Shown here piece by piece: positions 1 through 7,822 of a stretch of 50,446 nt of DNA. The notes under the pieces are model-generated. The model ran no database searches. It saw nothing but the letters and a program-made list of their open reading frames with translations, and had not been told where the DNA came from. The number at the start of each line of letters is the position of its first letter. The first letter of the stretch is position 1. The stretch is from an uncultured Oscillospiraceae bacterium (GTDB lineage Bacteria > Bacillota > Clostridia > Oscillospirales > Ruminococcaceae), in assembly GCA_900548355.1 (NCBI GenBank), contig URKR01000015.1, forward strand, positions 1 through 50,446, read 5' to 3'. The position numbers and the translations under genes were made by a program.

Positions 1-434
1 TCCAGGCGCAGATCCTTAAACTGATGAACGACCTCAAGCGCCAGACCGGCACCTCGATTTTGTTCATCACCCATGACCTGGGCGTCATCCACGAGATGGC
101 CGACGAGGTCGCGGTCATGTACTGCGGCCAGATCGTCGAGAAGGCCGACGCAAAGGAAATCTTCCACAAGTCGGTCTACTCGCACCCCTACACCGAGGGC
201 CTGATGATCTCGATTCCGCGCCTGAACACCCCCAAGGGCAAGCGCCTCGACGCGATCCCCGGCGCGGTGCCCAACCCCCTGTACCTGCCCAAAGGCTGCA
301 AGTTCGCGCCCCGCTGCAAGTACTGCACCCAGAAATGCCTGGAGGCCGAACCCCCACTGACCGAGGTGGGCCCCAACCATCAGGTACGTTGCTTCTATCC
401 GGAAAAGGCGGTGAGACAACAAAATGCAAAATGA
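1..434 (+). CDS. oppD: Peptide ABC transporter ATP-binding protein, OppD/DppD type (C-terminal part)
   Basis: The gene enters the window from the left; the frame is open from base 3 and about 144 C-terminal residues are present. What remains is the end of an ABC ATPase: the switch segment FITHDLGVIHEMADEVAVMY carries the H-loop histidine. It is followed by the C-terminal oligopeptide/dipeptide extension with a Cys cluster (CKFAPRCKYCTQKC), typical of OppD/DppD, which energise import of di- or oligopeptides (and sometimes nickel) at the inner face of the membrane. The Walker A and signature motifs lie outside the window. The stop overlaps the start of the next gene by 11 bases, so the two ATPases are translationally coupled. 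The exact substrate cannot be told from this end. Confidence 0.92.
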   Translation, partial: QAQILKLMNDLKRQTGTSILFITHDLGVIHEMADEVAVMYCGQIVEKADAKEIFHKSVYSHPYTEGLMISIPRLNTPKGKRLDAIPGAVPNPLYLPKGCKFAPRCKYCTQKCLEAEPPLTEVGPNHQVRCFYPEKAVRQQNAK

Positions 435-1467
435 GAACAAGGACCGCAAAGTCCTTTTGGAAGTGCGCGATGTCAAGCAGTACTTCCCGGTGAAAAAGAC
501 CAAGCTCCGTGAAAAGCAGCGCTATGTCCGCGCCAACGACGGCATCACGCTGGATATTTACGAGGGCGAGACCTTGGGCCTTGTGGGCGAATCCGGCTGC
601 GGCAAGTCGACGCTGGGCCGCACGATCCTGCAGCTTTACCCGCAGACCCACGGCGACATCATCTACCACAAGGACGGCAAGGCCATCAACCTGAAAGAGC
701 AGACCCCTGAGCAGATGCGTGTGCTGCGCAAGGACCTGCAGTTGATCTTCCAGGACCCGTACTCCTCGCTCAACCCCCGCATGACGGTGGGCCAGATCAT
801 CGGCGAGGGCCTGACCTCCCACGGTATCTTCAAAAAGAATGACCCCGCCATGAAGGAGTACATCTTCAAGGTCATGCAGGAGTGCGGCCTGGATACCTAC
901 ATGTTCAACCGTTACCCGCACCAGTTCTCGGGCGGTCAGCGCCAGCGCATCGGCATTGCGCGCAGCCTGGCGCTCAACCCCCGGTTCGTCGTCTGTGACG
1001 AGGCGGTCTCGGCCCTGGACGTGTCCATCCAGTCCCAGATTCTGAACCTGCTGTCCGACCTCAAGAAAAAGGCGGGCCTGACCTACCTGTTCATCACCCA
1101 CGACCTCAGCGTCGTCAAGTACATCAGCGACCGCATCGCCGTCATGTACCTGGGCAATCTCGTCGAACTGGCGGACGCCGAGGCGCTGTTCAGCGACACG
1201 CTGCACCCCTATACCGAGGCGCTGCTGTCGGCCATCCCCACCACCGAGGAAAACAACGGCGGCCGCGAGCGCATCCTGCTCGAGGGCGATATTCCCAGCC
1301 CGGTCAGCCCGCCGTCCGGCTGCAAGTTCCACACCCGCTGCCGCTACTGCCAGGAAAAGTGCAAACACGAAGTTCCCGAGTGGCGCGAAATCGGCGAAAA
1401 CCATTGGGTGGCCTGCCACTTCCCGCTGCACGAAAACAACGCCCCCACCGGCGAAGTGATTGAGTGA
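424..1467 (+). CDS. oppF: Peptide ABC transporter ATP-binding protein, OppF/DppF type
   Basis: A full-length 347-residue ATPase, the usual size for OppF/DppF. Visible motifs are Walker A GESGCGKST (about residues 55-63), the Q-loop in QLIFQDPYSSLNPR, the signature FSGGQRQR (168-175), Walker B VVCDEAVSALD and the H-loop LFITHDLSVV. The C-terminal oligopeptide extension has the family Cys motif (CKFHTRCRYCQEKC). By family knowledge it pairs with OppD as a heterodimeric motor for peptide import. The start codon lies inside the end of oppD. Only the small membrane protein at 1515 follows before a strong terminator, so this is the distal end of the transporter operon. Dipeptide and oligopeptide subtypes cannot be separated from sequence alone. 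Confidence 0.93.
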   Translation: MQNENKDRKVLLEVRDVKQYFPVKKTKLREKQRYVRANDGITLDIYEGETLGLVGESGCGKSTLGRTILQLYPQTHGDIIYHKDGKAINLKEQTPEQMRVLRKDLQLIFQDPYSSLNPRMTVGQIIGEGLTSHGIFKKNDPAMKEYIFKVMQECGLDTYMFNRYPHQFSGGQRQRIGIARSLALNPRFVVCDEAVSALDVSIQSQILNLLSDLKKKAGLTYLFITHDLSVVKYISDRIAVMYLGNLVELADAEALFSDTLHPYTEALLSAIPTTEENNGGRERILLEGDIPSPVSPPSGCKFHTRCRYCQEKCKHEVPEWREIGENHWVACHFPLHENNAPTGEVIE

Positions 1468-1514
1468 GTGAACCCCCTGCCCGCCCGGGCAGATACGGAG
1501 AAAGGAAAACAGCG

Positions 1515-1724
1515 ATGTTCTTTCAAAAAAAGCTCAAACGCGTCATGACCGACCCCAAAAAGGCCGAGGAACGCTTTGCCAAAACGCTCGAGGAGGCCCC
1601 GCTCGAAAAGGGGGACCGCCTGGCGATGATTCTGGCGGCGCTGGCCGTGTTCATCCCGGCGCTGCTGGGCATCTTTGCGGTGATTGCACTGGTGCTGTAT
1701 TTCTTCTTCTTCCGTCATTTTTAA
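1515..1724 (+). CDS. Small single-pass membrane protein, function unknown
   Basis: A 69-residue protein. The ATG at 1515 is preferred over an upstream in-frame GTG at 1464 because GGAGAAAGGA sits about 8 bases before it. The N-terminal half is charged and amphipathic (MFFQKKLKRVMTDPKKAEER), and a single hydrophobic helix occupies about residues 42-66, ending in a Phe-rich cluster and RHF. Charge distribution suggests a cytoplasmic N terminus with a C-terminal membrane anchor. It lies 47 bases after oppF and just before the operon terminator, so it is probably co-transcribed with the peptide transporter. No family is recognised; a role linked to the transporter is only suggested by position. 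Confidence 0.7.
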   Translation: MFFQKKLKRVMTDPKKAEERFAKTLEEAPLEKGDRLAMILAALAVFIPALLGIFAVIALVLYFFFFRHF

Positions 1725-1763
1725 GCTGTCACGCTTCCCTTGTCCCTATCCTTTAACCCATAC

Positions 1764-1811
1764 AAAGGCGGCCCCGTCTGCGGAACTCTCCGCGGCCGGG
1801 GCCGCCTTTTT
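1764..1811 (+). terminator. Rho-independent terminator of the opp operon
   Basis: The arms AAAGGCGGCCCCG (1764-1776) and CGGGGCCGCCTTT (1797-1809) are perfectly complementary and are followed by a T run to 1811. It closes the peptide transporter operon. Confidence 0.92.
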
Positions 1812-1833
1812 GGCGCCGAATAGGCATGATAAA

Positions 1834-1854
1834 ACCCCCAGTTCAACTGGGGGT
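1834..1854. repeat. Perfect 10-bp-arm palindrome in an AT-richer island
   Basis: The arms ACCCCCAGTT and AACTGGGGGT are perfect inverted repeats around one base. No T run follows on the + strand. GC-armed hairpins with AT-rich flanks occur at the ends of IS200/IS605 elements, so this may be an element scar, but no transposase reading frame remains nearby. It lies at the left edge of the gene-free stretch 1812-2261, whose composition is clearly AT-richer than its neighbours. That stretch also holds two promoter-like sites and the hairpin at 2000-2064. Confidence 0.6.
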
Positions 1855-1957
1855 GGATAAAAAATACTTTAGTGAAGAGAAAGAACCTCCTGTGCTAGAA
1901 TAAAGCTGGTCTGGCAACCAAGCAAACGCCATATTTGGCTGCATACTGCATTAGAGA

Positions 1958-1987
1958 TTGCCGATACCGCATGTCTTGTGTTATACT
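1958..1987 (+). promoter_or_regulatory. Sigma-A-like promoter for the candidate small RNA
   Basis: TTGCCG (1958-1963), an 18-base spacer and TATACT (1982-1987). The predicted start falls close to the long hairpin at 2000-2064. No convincing coding frame follows. Confidence 0.4.
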
Positions 1988-1993
1988 CTTACT

Positions 1994-2075
1994 CATGAGG
2001 GACAGAGCTCCTTTTTGGGTTTGTTGGTGTCGCAACTTAACTACACCCTATGAAGGCTCTGTCCTTCTACTTTTT
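1994..2075 (+). ncRNA. Candidate small structured RNA
   Basis: Downstream of the promoter-like site, GGACAGAGC (2000-2008) pairs perfectly with GCTCTGTCC (2056-2064). Within the loop GGTGT (2026-2030) can pair with ACACC (2043-2047). A T-rich tract (TTCTACTTTTTATTTGCTTTT) follows the outer stem, so the outer helix could end transcription of an RNA of about 80 bases. The 63-residue frame at 1935-2126 across it has no ribosome site and a Cys/Phe/Leu-rich composition, so it is not taken as a gene. A mobile-element scar is the main alternative. Confidence 0.3.
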
Positions 2076-2152
2076 ATTTGCTTTTACTTGCTCTTCTGTC
2101 CAATATGTATTGGAGCTCTACACTAAAGCTTCTGAACTGAAAAAGCTGTAGA

Positions 2153-2181
2153 TTGCGCGAACGGGAATCCTATGTTACAAT
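2153..2181 (+). promoter_or_regulatory. Promoter for the yesN-yesM sensor operon
   Basis: TTGCGC (2153-2158), a 17-base spacer and TACAAT (2176-2181), placed 80 bases before the regulator start. This is the best-spaced sigma-A-like site in the interval. Confidence 0.5.
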
Positions 2182-2261
2182 GGTACAAAACAGGGAGTCA
2201 AGGAAGGCCGGGGATGGCCGTTGTGCATTCCGTTCCGGTTTTTCACAGAAAGAGGCAAAGC

Positions 2262-3557
2262 ATGCAAAATCTGCAGGAACGTACACTCTATAGCGTAGTG
2301 GTGGCGGATGACGAAGACGAGCTCCGTGAATCGGTTTGCAGTATGGTACCGTGGGAAGAGCTGGGGTTCCGGCTGGTCGGCAGCGCCAGCAATGGTTTGG
2401 ACGCTCTGGAGCTGGTGGAGGAAAAAGAGCCCGACCTGCTTTTGACAGATATCCGCATGCCCTTCATCTCGGGGATTGAACTGGCGCGTCAGGTACGGGA
2501 GATCCGTCCAGTCATCAACATTGCGTTCCTGAGCGGGTATGATGACTTTGAATATGCCAAACAGGCTATTCAATACAACATCATCAGCTATATGCTCAAA
2601 CCATTGACCATTGACGGTCTGGCCGCCGAACTGCGCAGCATTCGCCAGAAAATCGACGATCGGTTTGCCGTGCTGCGTCAGGCTACGGCCGCTTTTGCGG
2701 AACAGGATGCCCGCAGCGCTTTTTTGATGCCGCTTGTGCTTGACGATTACAGTGCGCAGGAAGCCGGACTTGAAACTCAGGCGCTGGTTTACGCGCGGCA
2801 GTGCGGGTTGCTGCGCGATGCGGAAGATACCCCGCATTATGTGGTTCTGGTGGCCAGTCTGGTGGATGGGGCCGGCAACAATGTGACCCGTCCCTCGTTC
2901 GTTGCGGCGGTGGACACTGTTGCAGGCAAATATCTGCGCCATGCCTGCTTTTTCAGCGTGGGGCGGGTGATCACCGTGCTGCTGGGAAACCCGTCTGATT
3001 TTGAAGAATACCTGCATATCCTGGCGGATGAAATTCCACAAGTGGCGGCCCGTGTGCTGGGGCTTGGCTGCTGCCTTGGCGTCAGCCGGCAGACGGACCG
3101 TCTCATCGGCTTGCACGCAGCCTATCGCGAAGCGATGGAAGCGCTGCGCAGCCGTGACCCGCAGGAAAATGGGGCGCGGTTTATTGGCGACCTGCGCCCG
3201 GCAGACAAGGGCGGCAGCCTGCTTTGCCGCCGCGCGCTGCAGGCGCTTGATCAACATTATATGGATGCCGATCTTTCTCTTGTATCGCTCAGCGGCATGC
3301 TGGAAGTAAGCCCCAATTATCTGAGCGCGGTAATAAAAAAATATGCGGGGGAAACTTTTATCAATATCCTGATCCGCAAACGGATGGAGGCCGCCCGCAC
3401 GCTTCTGCTGACCAGTTCGTTAAAAATACAGGATATCGCACGCCAGTGCGGGTATCTGGATCAACACTATTTCAGTTATTGCTTCAAAAAATATAGCGGC
3501 GTGTCGCCAAATGCATTGCGCCGCCAACACTCGGCACAGGCCGAAGGAACACGATGA
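2262..3557 (+). CDS. Response regulator with AraC-type DNA-binding domain (YesN family)
   Basis: A 431-residue cytoplasmic transcription regulator. The ATG at 2262 (MQNLQERTLY) follows AGAGG. The upstream in-frame start at 2172 would add 30 residues that do not look like a receiver domain. The N-terminal receiver domain (about 8-125) has the acidic pair VVADDEDE, phospho-acceptor Asp63 in LLTDIRMP and the conserved Lys113 in MLKPL. A linker of about 200 residues leads to an AraC-type two-helix-turn-helix domain at the C terminus (about 325-425). The stop overlaps the kinase start by four bases (ATGA), so the two form a two-component pair. Because the operon ends in a sugar-binding lipoprotein and adjoins mglBAC, it most likely activates the mgl genes; this is inference. 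Confidence 0.9.
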   Translation: MQNLQERTLYSVVVADDEDELRESVCSMVPWEELGFRLVGSASNGLDALELVEEKEPDLLLTDIRMPFISGIELARQVREIRPVINIAFLSGYDDFEYAKQAIQYNIISYMLKPLTIDGLAAELRSIRQKIDDRFAVLRQATAAFAEQDARSAFLMPLVLDDYSAQEAGLETQALVYARQCGLLRDAEDTPHYVVLVASLVDGAGNNVTRPSFVAAVDTVAGKYLRHACFFSVGRVITVLLGNPSDFEEYLHILADEIPQVAARVLGLGCCLGVSRQTDRLIGLHAAYREAMEALRSRDPQENGARFIGDLRPADKGGSLLCRRALQALDQHYMDADLSLVSLSGMLEVSPNYLSAVIKKYAGETFINILIRKRMEAARTLLLTSSLKIQDIARQCGYLDQHYFSYCFKKYSGVSPNALRRQHSAQAEGTR

Positions 3558-5281
3558 ACCCGGCCGGCCGCAGATGGAAAACACCCCGGATCACAACCAT
3601 CCTGGTGGGGATGGTTGTGGGGGTGGTGGCGGTTGTCCTCTGCATTTGCATTCTGGTATTCCTGGCAACATACCGCCGCGCCATGGTGCAGACGGCTGTA
3701 ACCAATAGCGCACAGGCGGTTTCGCAGGTGACAACTACGGTGGAGGATTACCTGCAGGGGATGAACCAGACCCTGGAACTGGTGGTTTCCTCTATGCAGC
3801 AGGATTACCCCAGCAGGAAAGAACTTCTCTCCGCTTTGCTGGAAGTACGCCCGGAGGTTGTGGCAATCACAAGCTATACGGACAGGGGACAGATGCTTGC
3901 CTGCTGGGCGCTGGACCGGACGCCGAGGGAAACAATTCATGAGAACCTTTCCTTTGATGCTGCGCGTGTTGCAGAAGGGGCGGAATTCTATATCACGGCG
4001 CCGCATGTGGAAACTATTTTTGAAGGATATTACCCTTGGGTTGTGACAATGGCGGCCCGCATGCCGGGCCAGGGGGCGGCGGACTGGGTCTCGCTGGACC
4101 TGAGCTTTTCCAATATTTCCAGTTACATCAACAATGTGGGTATTGGCCCGCACGGTTATTGTTTCCTGATGGATACGGAAGGAAACATTATCTACCATCC
4201 GCAGCAACAGCTGCTGTATTCCGGTCTTAAGAGCGAGGAAACCACAAGGCTGAAGACCTTGCCGGACGGCAGTTATGTAGAGGATACCTGCATTTACAGC
4301 CTGCACAGCGTCGGCCGCAGCGGGTGGCGGGTGGTTGGCGTCAGCTATGTCGATGAGGTGGTTGGCCGCAGCGTGAACCGGGCGATGCAGTTGGCGCTGC
4401 TGCTGGCCGGCGTTGCGCTGGGGGTGGCGTTGCTGGCCAGCGGGCTGCTTTCTCATTTGCTGGGGCGGCCGCTGCGGGGGCTGGAAACAGCGATGGAAAA
4501 CTTTGAAAAGGATGCAGACCATTTCAGTTACCGGCCGGTTGGCGGTACACGGGAAGTGCAGGAACTCTCCGATTCGTTCGGCCATATGGTCGAACGGATT
4601 CAAAAACTGATGTCTACCGTGCGTGAGGAGGAAGTAAACCTGCGCAAAACCGAGCTGAAGGCGCTGCAGGCTCAGATCAACCCGCATTTTTTGTATAATA
4701 CCCTTGACTCAATCGCCTGGATGTGTGAGCGTGGCCGCAATGCAGATGCCGTGCAGATGGTGCATGCCCTTGCGCGGCTGTTCCGAATCAGCATCAGTAA
4801 GGGGCATGAACTGATTCCGATAGCCAAAGAGCTTGAACATGCAGAAAGTTATCTTCAAATCCAGAAGTACCGATATAAAAACCGCTTTACCTATTCGTTC
4901 CATGTGGATGAGAGCTGCACGGACTATCTTTGCAACAAAATTACACTGCAGCCCCTGATTGAAAACGCAATCACCCACGGGCTGGATCTGCTTGTGGAGG
5001 AAGGAAAAATCGAAGTGGAGGTTTGCCGGGATGGGGCGGATATTCTGCTGCGGGTGCGGGACAATGGGATTGGCATGGACCCGGAGCAGGTGGCGGCGCT
5101 TGTATCGCATGAGCCGAGCGACCGCACAGGCATTGGCATCAAGAATGTCAACGACCGGCTGAAAATATATTTTGGTGAAGCGTACGGGCTGACCATTGAA
5201 AGCGAACCCGATGTAGGGACCTGCGTTACGGTGCGGATGCCCAAATTGACAGGGGGACAAAACGATGCGGCCAACGTTTAA
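3554..5281 (+). CDS. Membrane sensor histidine kinase, YesM/LytS-like
   Basis: A 575-residue kinase. There are membrane helices at about 15-39 and 280-303 with a roughly 240-residue extracytoplasmic sensor domain between them (Cache-like in length). A HAMP linker (about 303-355) follows, then a His_kinase-type dimerisation segment with QINPHFLYNTLDS (phospho-acceptor His378). The ATPase domain shows N-box ENAITHG (about 470), G1 DNGIGMD (503) and G2 GIGIKNVNDRL (526). The arrangement is typical of YesM kinases that sense carbohydrates. It overlaps the regulator upstream and the binding lipoprotein downstream (17 bases), so all three are translated from one message. Known relatives include the XylFII-LytS-YesN system, in which a sugar-binding protein signals through the kinase. 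The ligand here is unknown. Confidence 0.92.
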   Translation: MNPAGRRWKTPRITTILVGMVVGVVAVVLCICILVFLATYRRAMVQTAVTNSAQAVSQVTTTVEDYLQGMNQTLELVVSSMQQDYPSRKELLSALLEVRPEVVAITSYTDRGQMLACWALDRTPRETIHENLSFDAARVAEGAEFYITAPHVETIFEGYYPWVVTMAARMPGQGAADWVSLDLSFSNISSYINNVGIGPHGYCFLMDTEGNIIYHPQQQLLYSGLKSEETTRLKTLPDGSYVEDTCIYSLHSVGRSGWRVVGVSYVDEVVGRSVNRAMQLALLLAGVALGVALLASGLLSHLLGRPLRGLETAMENFEKDADHFSYRPVGGTREVQELSDSFGHMVERIQKLMSTVREEEVNLRKTELKALQAQINPHFLYNTLDSIAWMCERGRNADAVQMVHALARLFRISISKGHELIPIAKELEHAESYLQIQKYRYKNRFTYSFHVDESCTDYLCNKITLQPLIENAITHGLDLLVEEGKIEVEVCRDGADILLRVRDNGIGMDPEQVAALVSHEPSDRTGIGIKNVNDRLKIYFGEAYGLTIESEPDVGTCVTVRMPKLTGGQNDAANV

Positions 5282-6239
5282 AACACTTGGCAAGCTGTGG
5301 TTGGGACTGGTTCTGGCCGGTCTGCTTGCCGCTTGCCAGGGGGGAGAAGTGCCGGCGACGCGCCGCCAGGTGGCCCTGGTGGCCAAATCTACCGAGACGG
5401 AGTTTTGGCGGTCAGTGTTCGCCGGCGCGGAAGCCGCTGCGGCAGAGTACAATCTGGAACTTTCCATTGCAGGCCCCGAGACTGAGGAGGACTACGCCGC
5501 GCAGAATGAGATGGTCCAGGAGGCTGTTGCAGAGGGAGCGGAAGCCATTGTCTTTTCAGCCATCGACTATGAGAACAACGCGGGGGCGATTGAGGAAGCG
5601 ATCCGGGCCGGCGTCCGGGTGGTGGCGATTGACAGCGGCGTGAACGCCGATGGCGTGAGTACATACATTGGCACGGACAACTACGCGGCCGGGCGCCAGG
5701 CTGCCCAGGCGGCGCTGGATGCCATGGCGGAAGATGTAAAGGTTGGGATTGTCAACTTTGATGTCAACAGCGCCAACGGCCAGGAACGGGAACGCGGCGC
5801 CAGAGAGGCCTTTGAAGAATCCGGGCGGGCCGAAATTGTTTCGGTAATCAATACGCTGGCAGAAGCGGAAGATGCCTGTGAAGGCACTGTGGCCATGCTG
5901 CAAGACCACCCGGAAATCAATGCGCTTCTGGCTTTCAATGAACCGACAACCGTCGGCGCGGCGCAGGCGGTGGAACGGCTTGGCCGGACAGAGGAAATCT
6001 GGCTTGTCGGGTTTGACTCCAACGTGGCGTCTGTTGATGCAATGCAAACCGGGGCGGTGGATGCGTTGGTGGTGCAGAACCCGTATGCAATGGGGTATCT
6101 TGGCGTTGAAAGCGCATACCGGCTGCTTGCTGGCCAGAAGGCCGACGTGCCGGTTTTGCAGGATACAGAGACAAGCACAGTAACGCGGGAAACGATGTTT
6201 ACACTGGATAGCCAGAAGGTACTTTTTGCGTTTGAATAG
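5265..6239 (+). CDS. Sugar-binding lipoprotein, probable accessory sensor of the YesM kinase
   Basis: 324 residues with a lipoprotein signal peptide (LAGLLAAC, lipidated Cys24), then a type I periplasmic binding fold of the ribose/galactose-binding class. The N-terminal lobe starts VALVAKSTETEFWRSV; DSGVNADGVSTYIGTDN and VGFDSNVASVDAMQ are family-like stretches. It overlaps the kinase gene by 17 bases and has no permease of its own. This matches regulatory triads in which the binding protein presents ligand to a LytS/YesM kinase rather than to a transporter. It could alternatively feed the MglAC channel encoded downstream. The assignment to sugar sensing rests on context; the ligand is not readable from the sequence. 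Confidence 0.85.
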   Translation: MRPTFKTLGKLWLGLVLAGLLAACQGGEVPATRRQVALVAKSTETEFWRSVFAGAEAAAAEYNLELSIAGPETEEDYAAQNEMVQEAVAEGAEAIVFSAIDYENNAGAIEEAIRAGVRVVAIDSGVNADGVSTYIGTDNYAAGRQAAQAALDAMAEDVKVGIVNFDVNSANGQERERGAREAFEESGRAEIVSVINTLAEAEDACEGTVAMLQDHPEINALLAFNEPTTVGAAQAVERLGRTEEIWLVGFDSNVASVDAMQTGAVDALVVQNPYAMGYLGVESAYRLLAGQKADVPVLQDTETSTVTRETMFTLDSQKVLFAFE

Positions 6240-6326
6240 GGCAAGATAAACAAAAACTGCTGACGATATTTCTCTGTTTTGAACAAGATAATAAAATAAC
6301 ACCCCTTTGATCGGTGAAATTTTACC

Positions 6327-6355
6327 TTGTACTTTCCGCGATTTTCCTTTACCAT
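6327..6355 (+). promoter_or_regulatory. Promoter for the mgl operon
   Basis: TTGTAC (6327-6332), a 17-base spacer and TACCAT (6350-6355), about 130 bases before mglB. The interval 6240-6485 shows no clear terminator for the sensor operon, so some read-through is possible. Confidence 0.45.
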
Positions 6356-6401
6356 GTAGATAGAGTGAGAGCGGAGGCTTGCCCGCTTTCGATGAAACGA
6401 A

Positions 6402-6462
6402 GCCGGCCTTGCGCCGCAGGATGCTGTGAATCTGCCATACGGCTTCTGCGGCTGGGCCCGGC
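6402..6462 (+). promoter_or_regulatory. Nested hairpin in the mglB leader
   Basis: The outer pairing is GCCGG (6402-6406) with CCGGC (6458-6462). The inner pairing is CCGCAG (6414-6419) with CTGCGG (6446-6451). It sits between the predicted promoter and the mglB ribosome site at about 6471-6477. No T run follows. It may be a leader fold or a protecting 5' structure. Confidence 0.35.
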
Positions 6463-6485
6463 CCATCTACAGGAGGGAACAACCC

Positions 6486-7670
6486 ATGAAAAAACTTCTT
6501 GCACTGACCGTCGCCGCTGCGATGACGCTCAGCCTGGCCGCCTGCGGCGGAAACGGTTCCAGCACTTCGGAAGCTTCTTCGGAAGCTGCCTCTTCCGAAG
6601 CGACCACTTCGGAAGCCGCAACCTCGGAAGGCACGGAGGCGGATGCTGCCGGTAGCAGCGATTTTGACGCCACGGTGCTGTACTACACCTACGCCGATAC
6701 CTATATCTCGAGCGTGCGCACCGCGCTGGACGCCGAGCTGGAGGCCGCGGGCATTACCTATCAGGACTATGACTCCAACAACGCGCAGAACACCCAGAAT
6801 GAATATATTGATACCGCTATTTCGAACGGCACCGACCTGCTGATCGTCAACATGGTTACCTCCGGTTCTTCGGATACCGCCAACTCGATCTGCGATAAGG
6901 CTGAGGCCGCCGGCATCCCGGTTATCTTCTTCAACCGCGCGGTGGAAGAAGACACCAATGTTGGCGCCGTGCTTGGCGCCCGTCAGAACATCGCTTTTGT
7001 CGGCACCGACGCCCCCGAGGCCGGCCACATGCAGGGCGCGATGATCGGCAACTACCTGATTGAGAATTACGACGCAGTAGACCTCAATGGCGACGGCCAG
7101 ATCTCCTACGCGATGTTCATGGGCGACGCTTCCAACGTCGAGGCTATCTACCGCACCCAGTATTCGGTTGAGGACGCCAACGCGATCCTGACCGAGAACG
7201 GCTACCCCGAACTCGTCTACTTCGATTCTTCCAACGAGAGCAAGTACCAGCTTGACATGACCGGCGCCTGGAGCGCGCAGGCTGCGATGGAGTACATGCA
7301 GACCAACCTGAGCCAGTACAGCACCGCGAACAACAACATGATCGAGCTCATCATCTGCAACAACGACAACATGGCCGAAGGCTGCATCACCGCCCTGCAG
7401 GCCGCAGGCTACAACAACGGTGAAGGCACCACCACGATCCCGGTCTTCGGCGTTGACGCGACCGATTCCGCCCAGCAGCTGATCGCCGCCGGCACCATGA
7501 CCGGTACCATCAAGCAGGACGCCGAAGGCATGGCGAAGTGCATTGCCCAGCTGGCCCAGAATGTTGCCAACGGTGAAGACCTGCTGGCCAACACCGATTC
7601 CTACACCAAGGATACCGCCAACAACCTCAACAACAAGATCTTCATTCCGTATCAGGAGTACACCGGCTGA
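6486..7670 (+). CDS. mglB: Galactose/glucose-binding lipoprotein MglB
   Basis: 394 residues from ATG 6486, which follows CAGGAGGG; an upstream in-frame start lacks a ribosome site. It has a lipoprotein signal (LSLAAC, Cys20), a Ser/Glu/Ala-rich tether of about 40 residues, and then a galactose-binding-protein fold. Landmarks match the enterobacterial protein: FNRAVEE, FVGTDAPEAGHMQG, the calcium-loop segment DLNGDGQISY, MTGAWSAQAA, NNDNMAEGC and VFGVDAT. It captures D-galactose or D-glucose outside the membrane for the MglA-MglC importer encoded next. A strong hairpin without a T run separates it from mglA, a usual arrangement where the binding protein must be made in excess. Confidence 0.94.
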   Translation: MKKLLALTVAAAMTLSLAACGGNGSSTSEASSEAASSEATTSEAATSEGTEADAAGSSDFDATVLYYTYADTYISSVRTALDAELEAAGITYQDYDSNNAQNTQNEYIDTAISNGTDLLIVNMVTSGSSDTANSICDKAEAAGIPVIFFNRAVEEDTNVGAVLGARQNIAFVGTDAPEAGHMQGAMIGNYLIENYDAVDLNGDGQISYAMFMGDASNVEAIYRTQYSVEDANAILTENGYPELVYFDSSNESKYQLDMTGAWSAQAAMEYMQTNLSQYSTANNNMIELIICNNDNMAEGCITALQAAGYNNGEGTTTIPVFGVDATDSAQQLIAAGTMTGTIKQDAEGMAKCIAQLAQNVANGEDLLANTDSYTKDTANNLNNKIFIPYQEYTG

Positions 7671-7708
7671 TTACAATTGAATATCGCCGCATACTGAAAC
7701 GATACAAT

Positions 7709-7741
7709 GGGGCGGCTGCTGTGTTATGCAGCAGCCGCCCC
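7709..7741 (+). promoter_or_regulatory. Intercistronic hairpin between mglB and mglA
   Basis: A perfect 13-bp stem, GGGGCGGCTGCTG with CAGCAGCCGCCCC, around a 7-base loop. No U tract follows, so it is unlikely to be a full terminator. Such structures after binding-protein genes commonly stabilise the upstream message and lower expression of downstream genes. Confidence 0.7.
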
Positions 7742-7822
7742 CCTGTTAGGGCTTATCCATAATGGCATTGTGGACTGTGATTTCGGGTGAGCCTGAAAAT
7801 TTGGTGAAAAGGAGGGCTATGC

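Noticed and set aside
115..1431. A 438-residue minus-strand frame across oppD-oppF
   Set aside because: The + strand has complete ABC motifs in this interval; the reverse frame shows no family features.
1935..2126. A 63-residue frame in the AT-rich island
   Set aside because: No ribosome site, Cys/Phe/Leu-rich composition, and it lies across a hairpin better explained as RNA structure or element scar.
5556..7028. A 490-residue minus-strand frame spanning the binding lipoprotein and mglB
   Set aside because: It crosses a promoter and a gene boundary and has no motifs; it is a shadow of the + strand genes.
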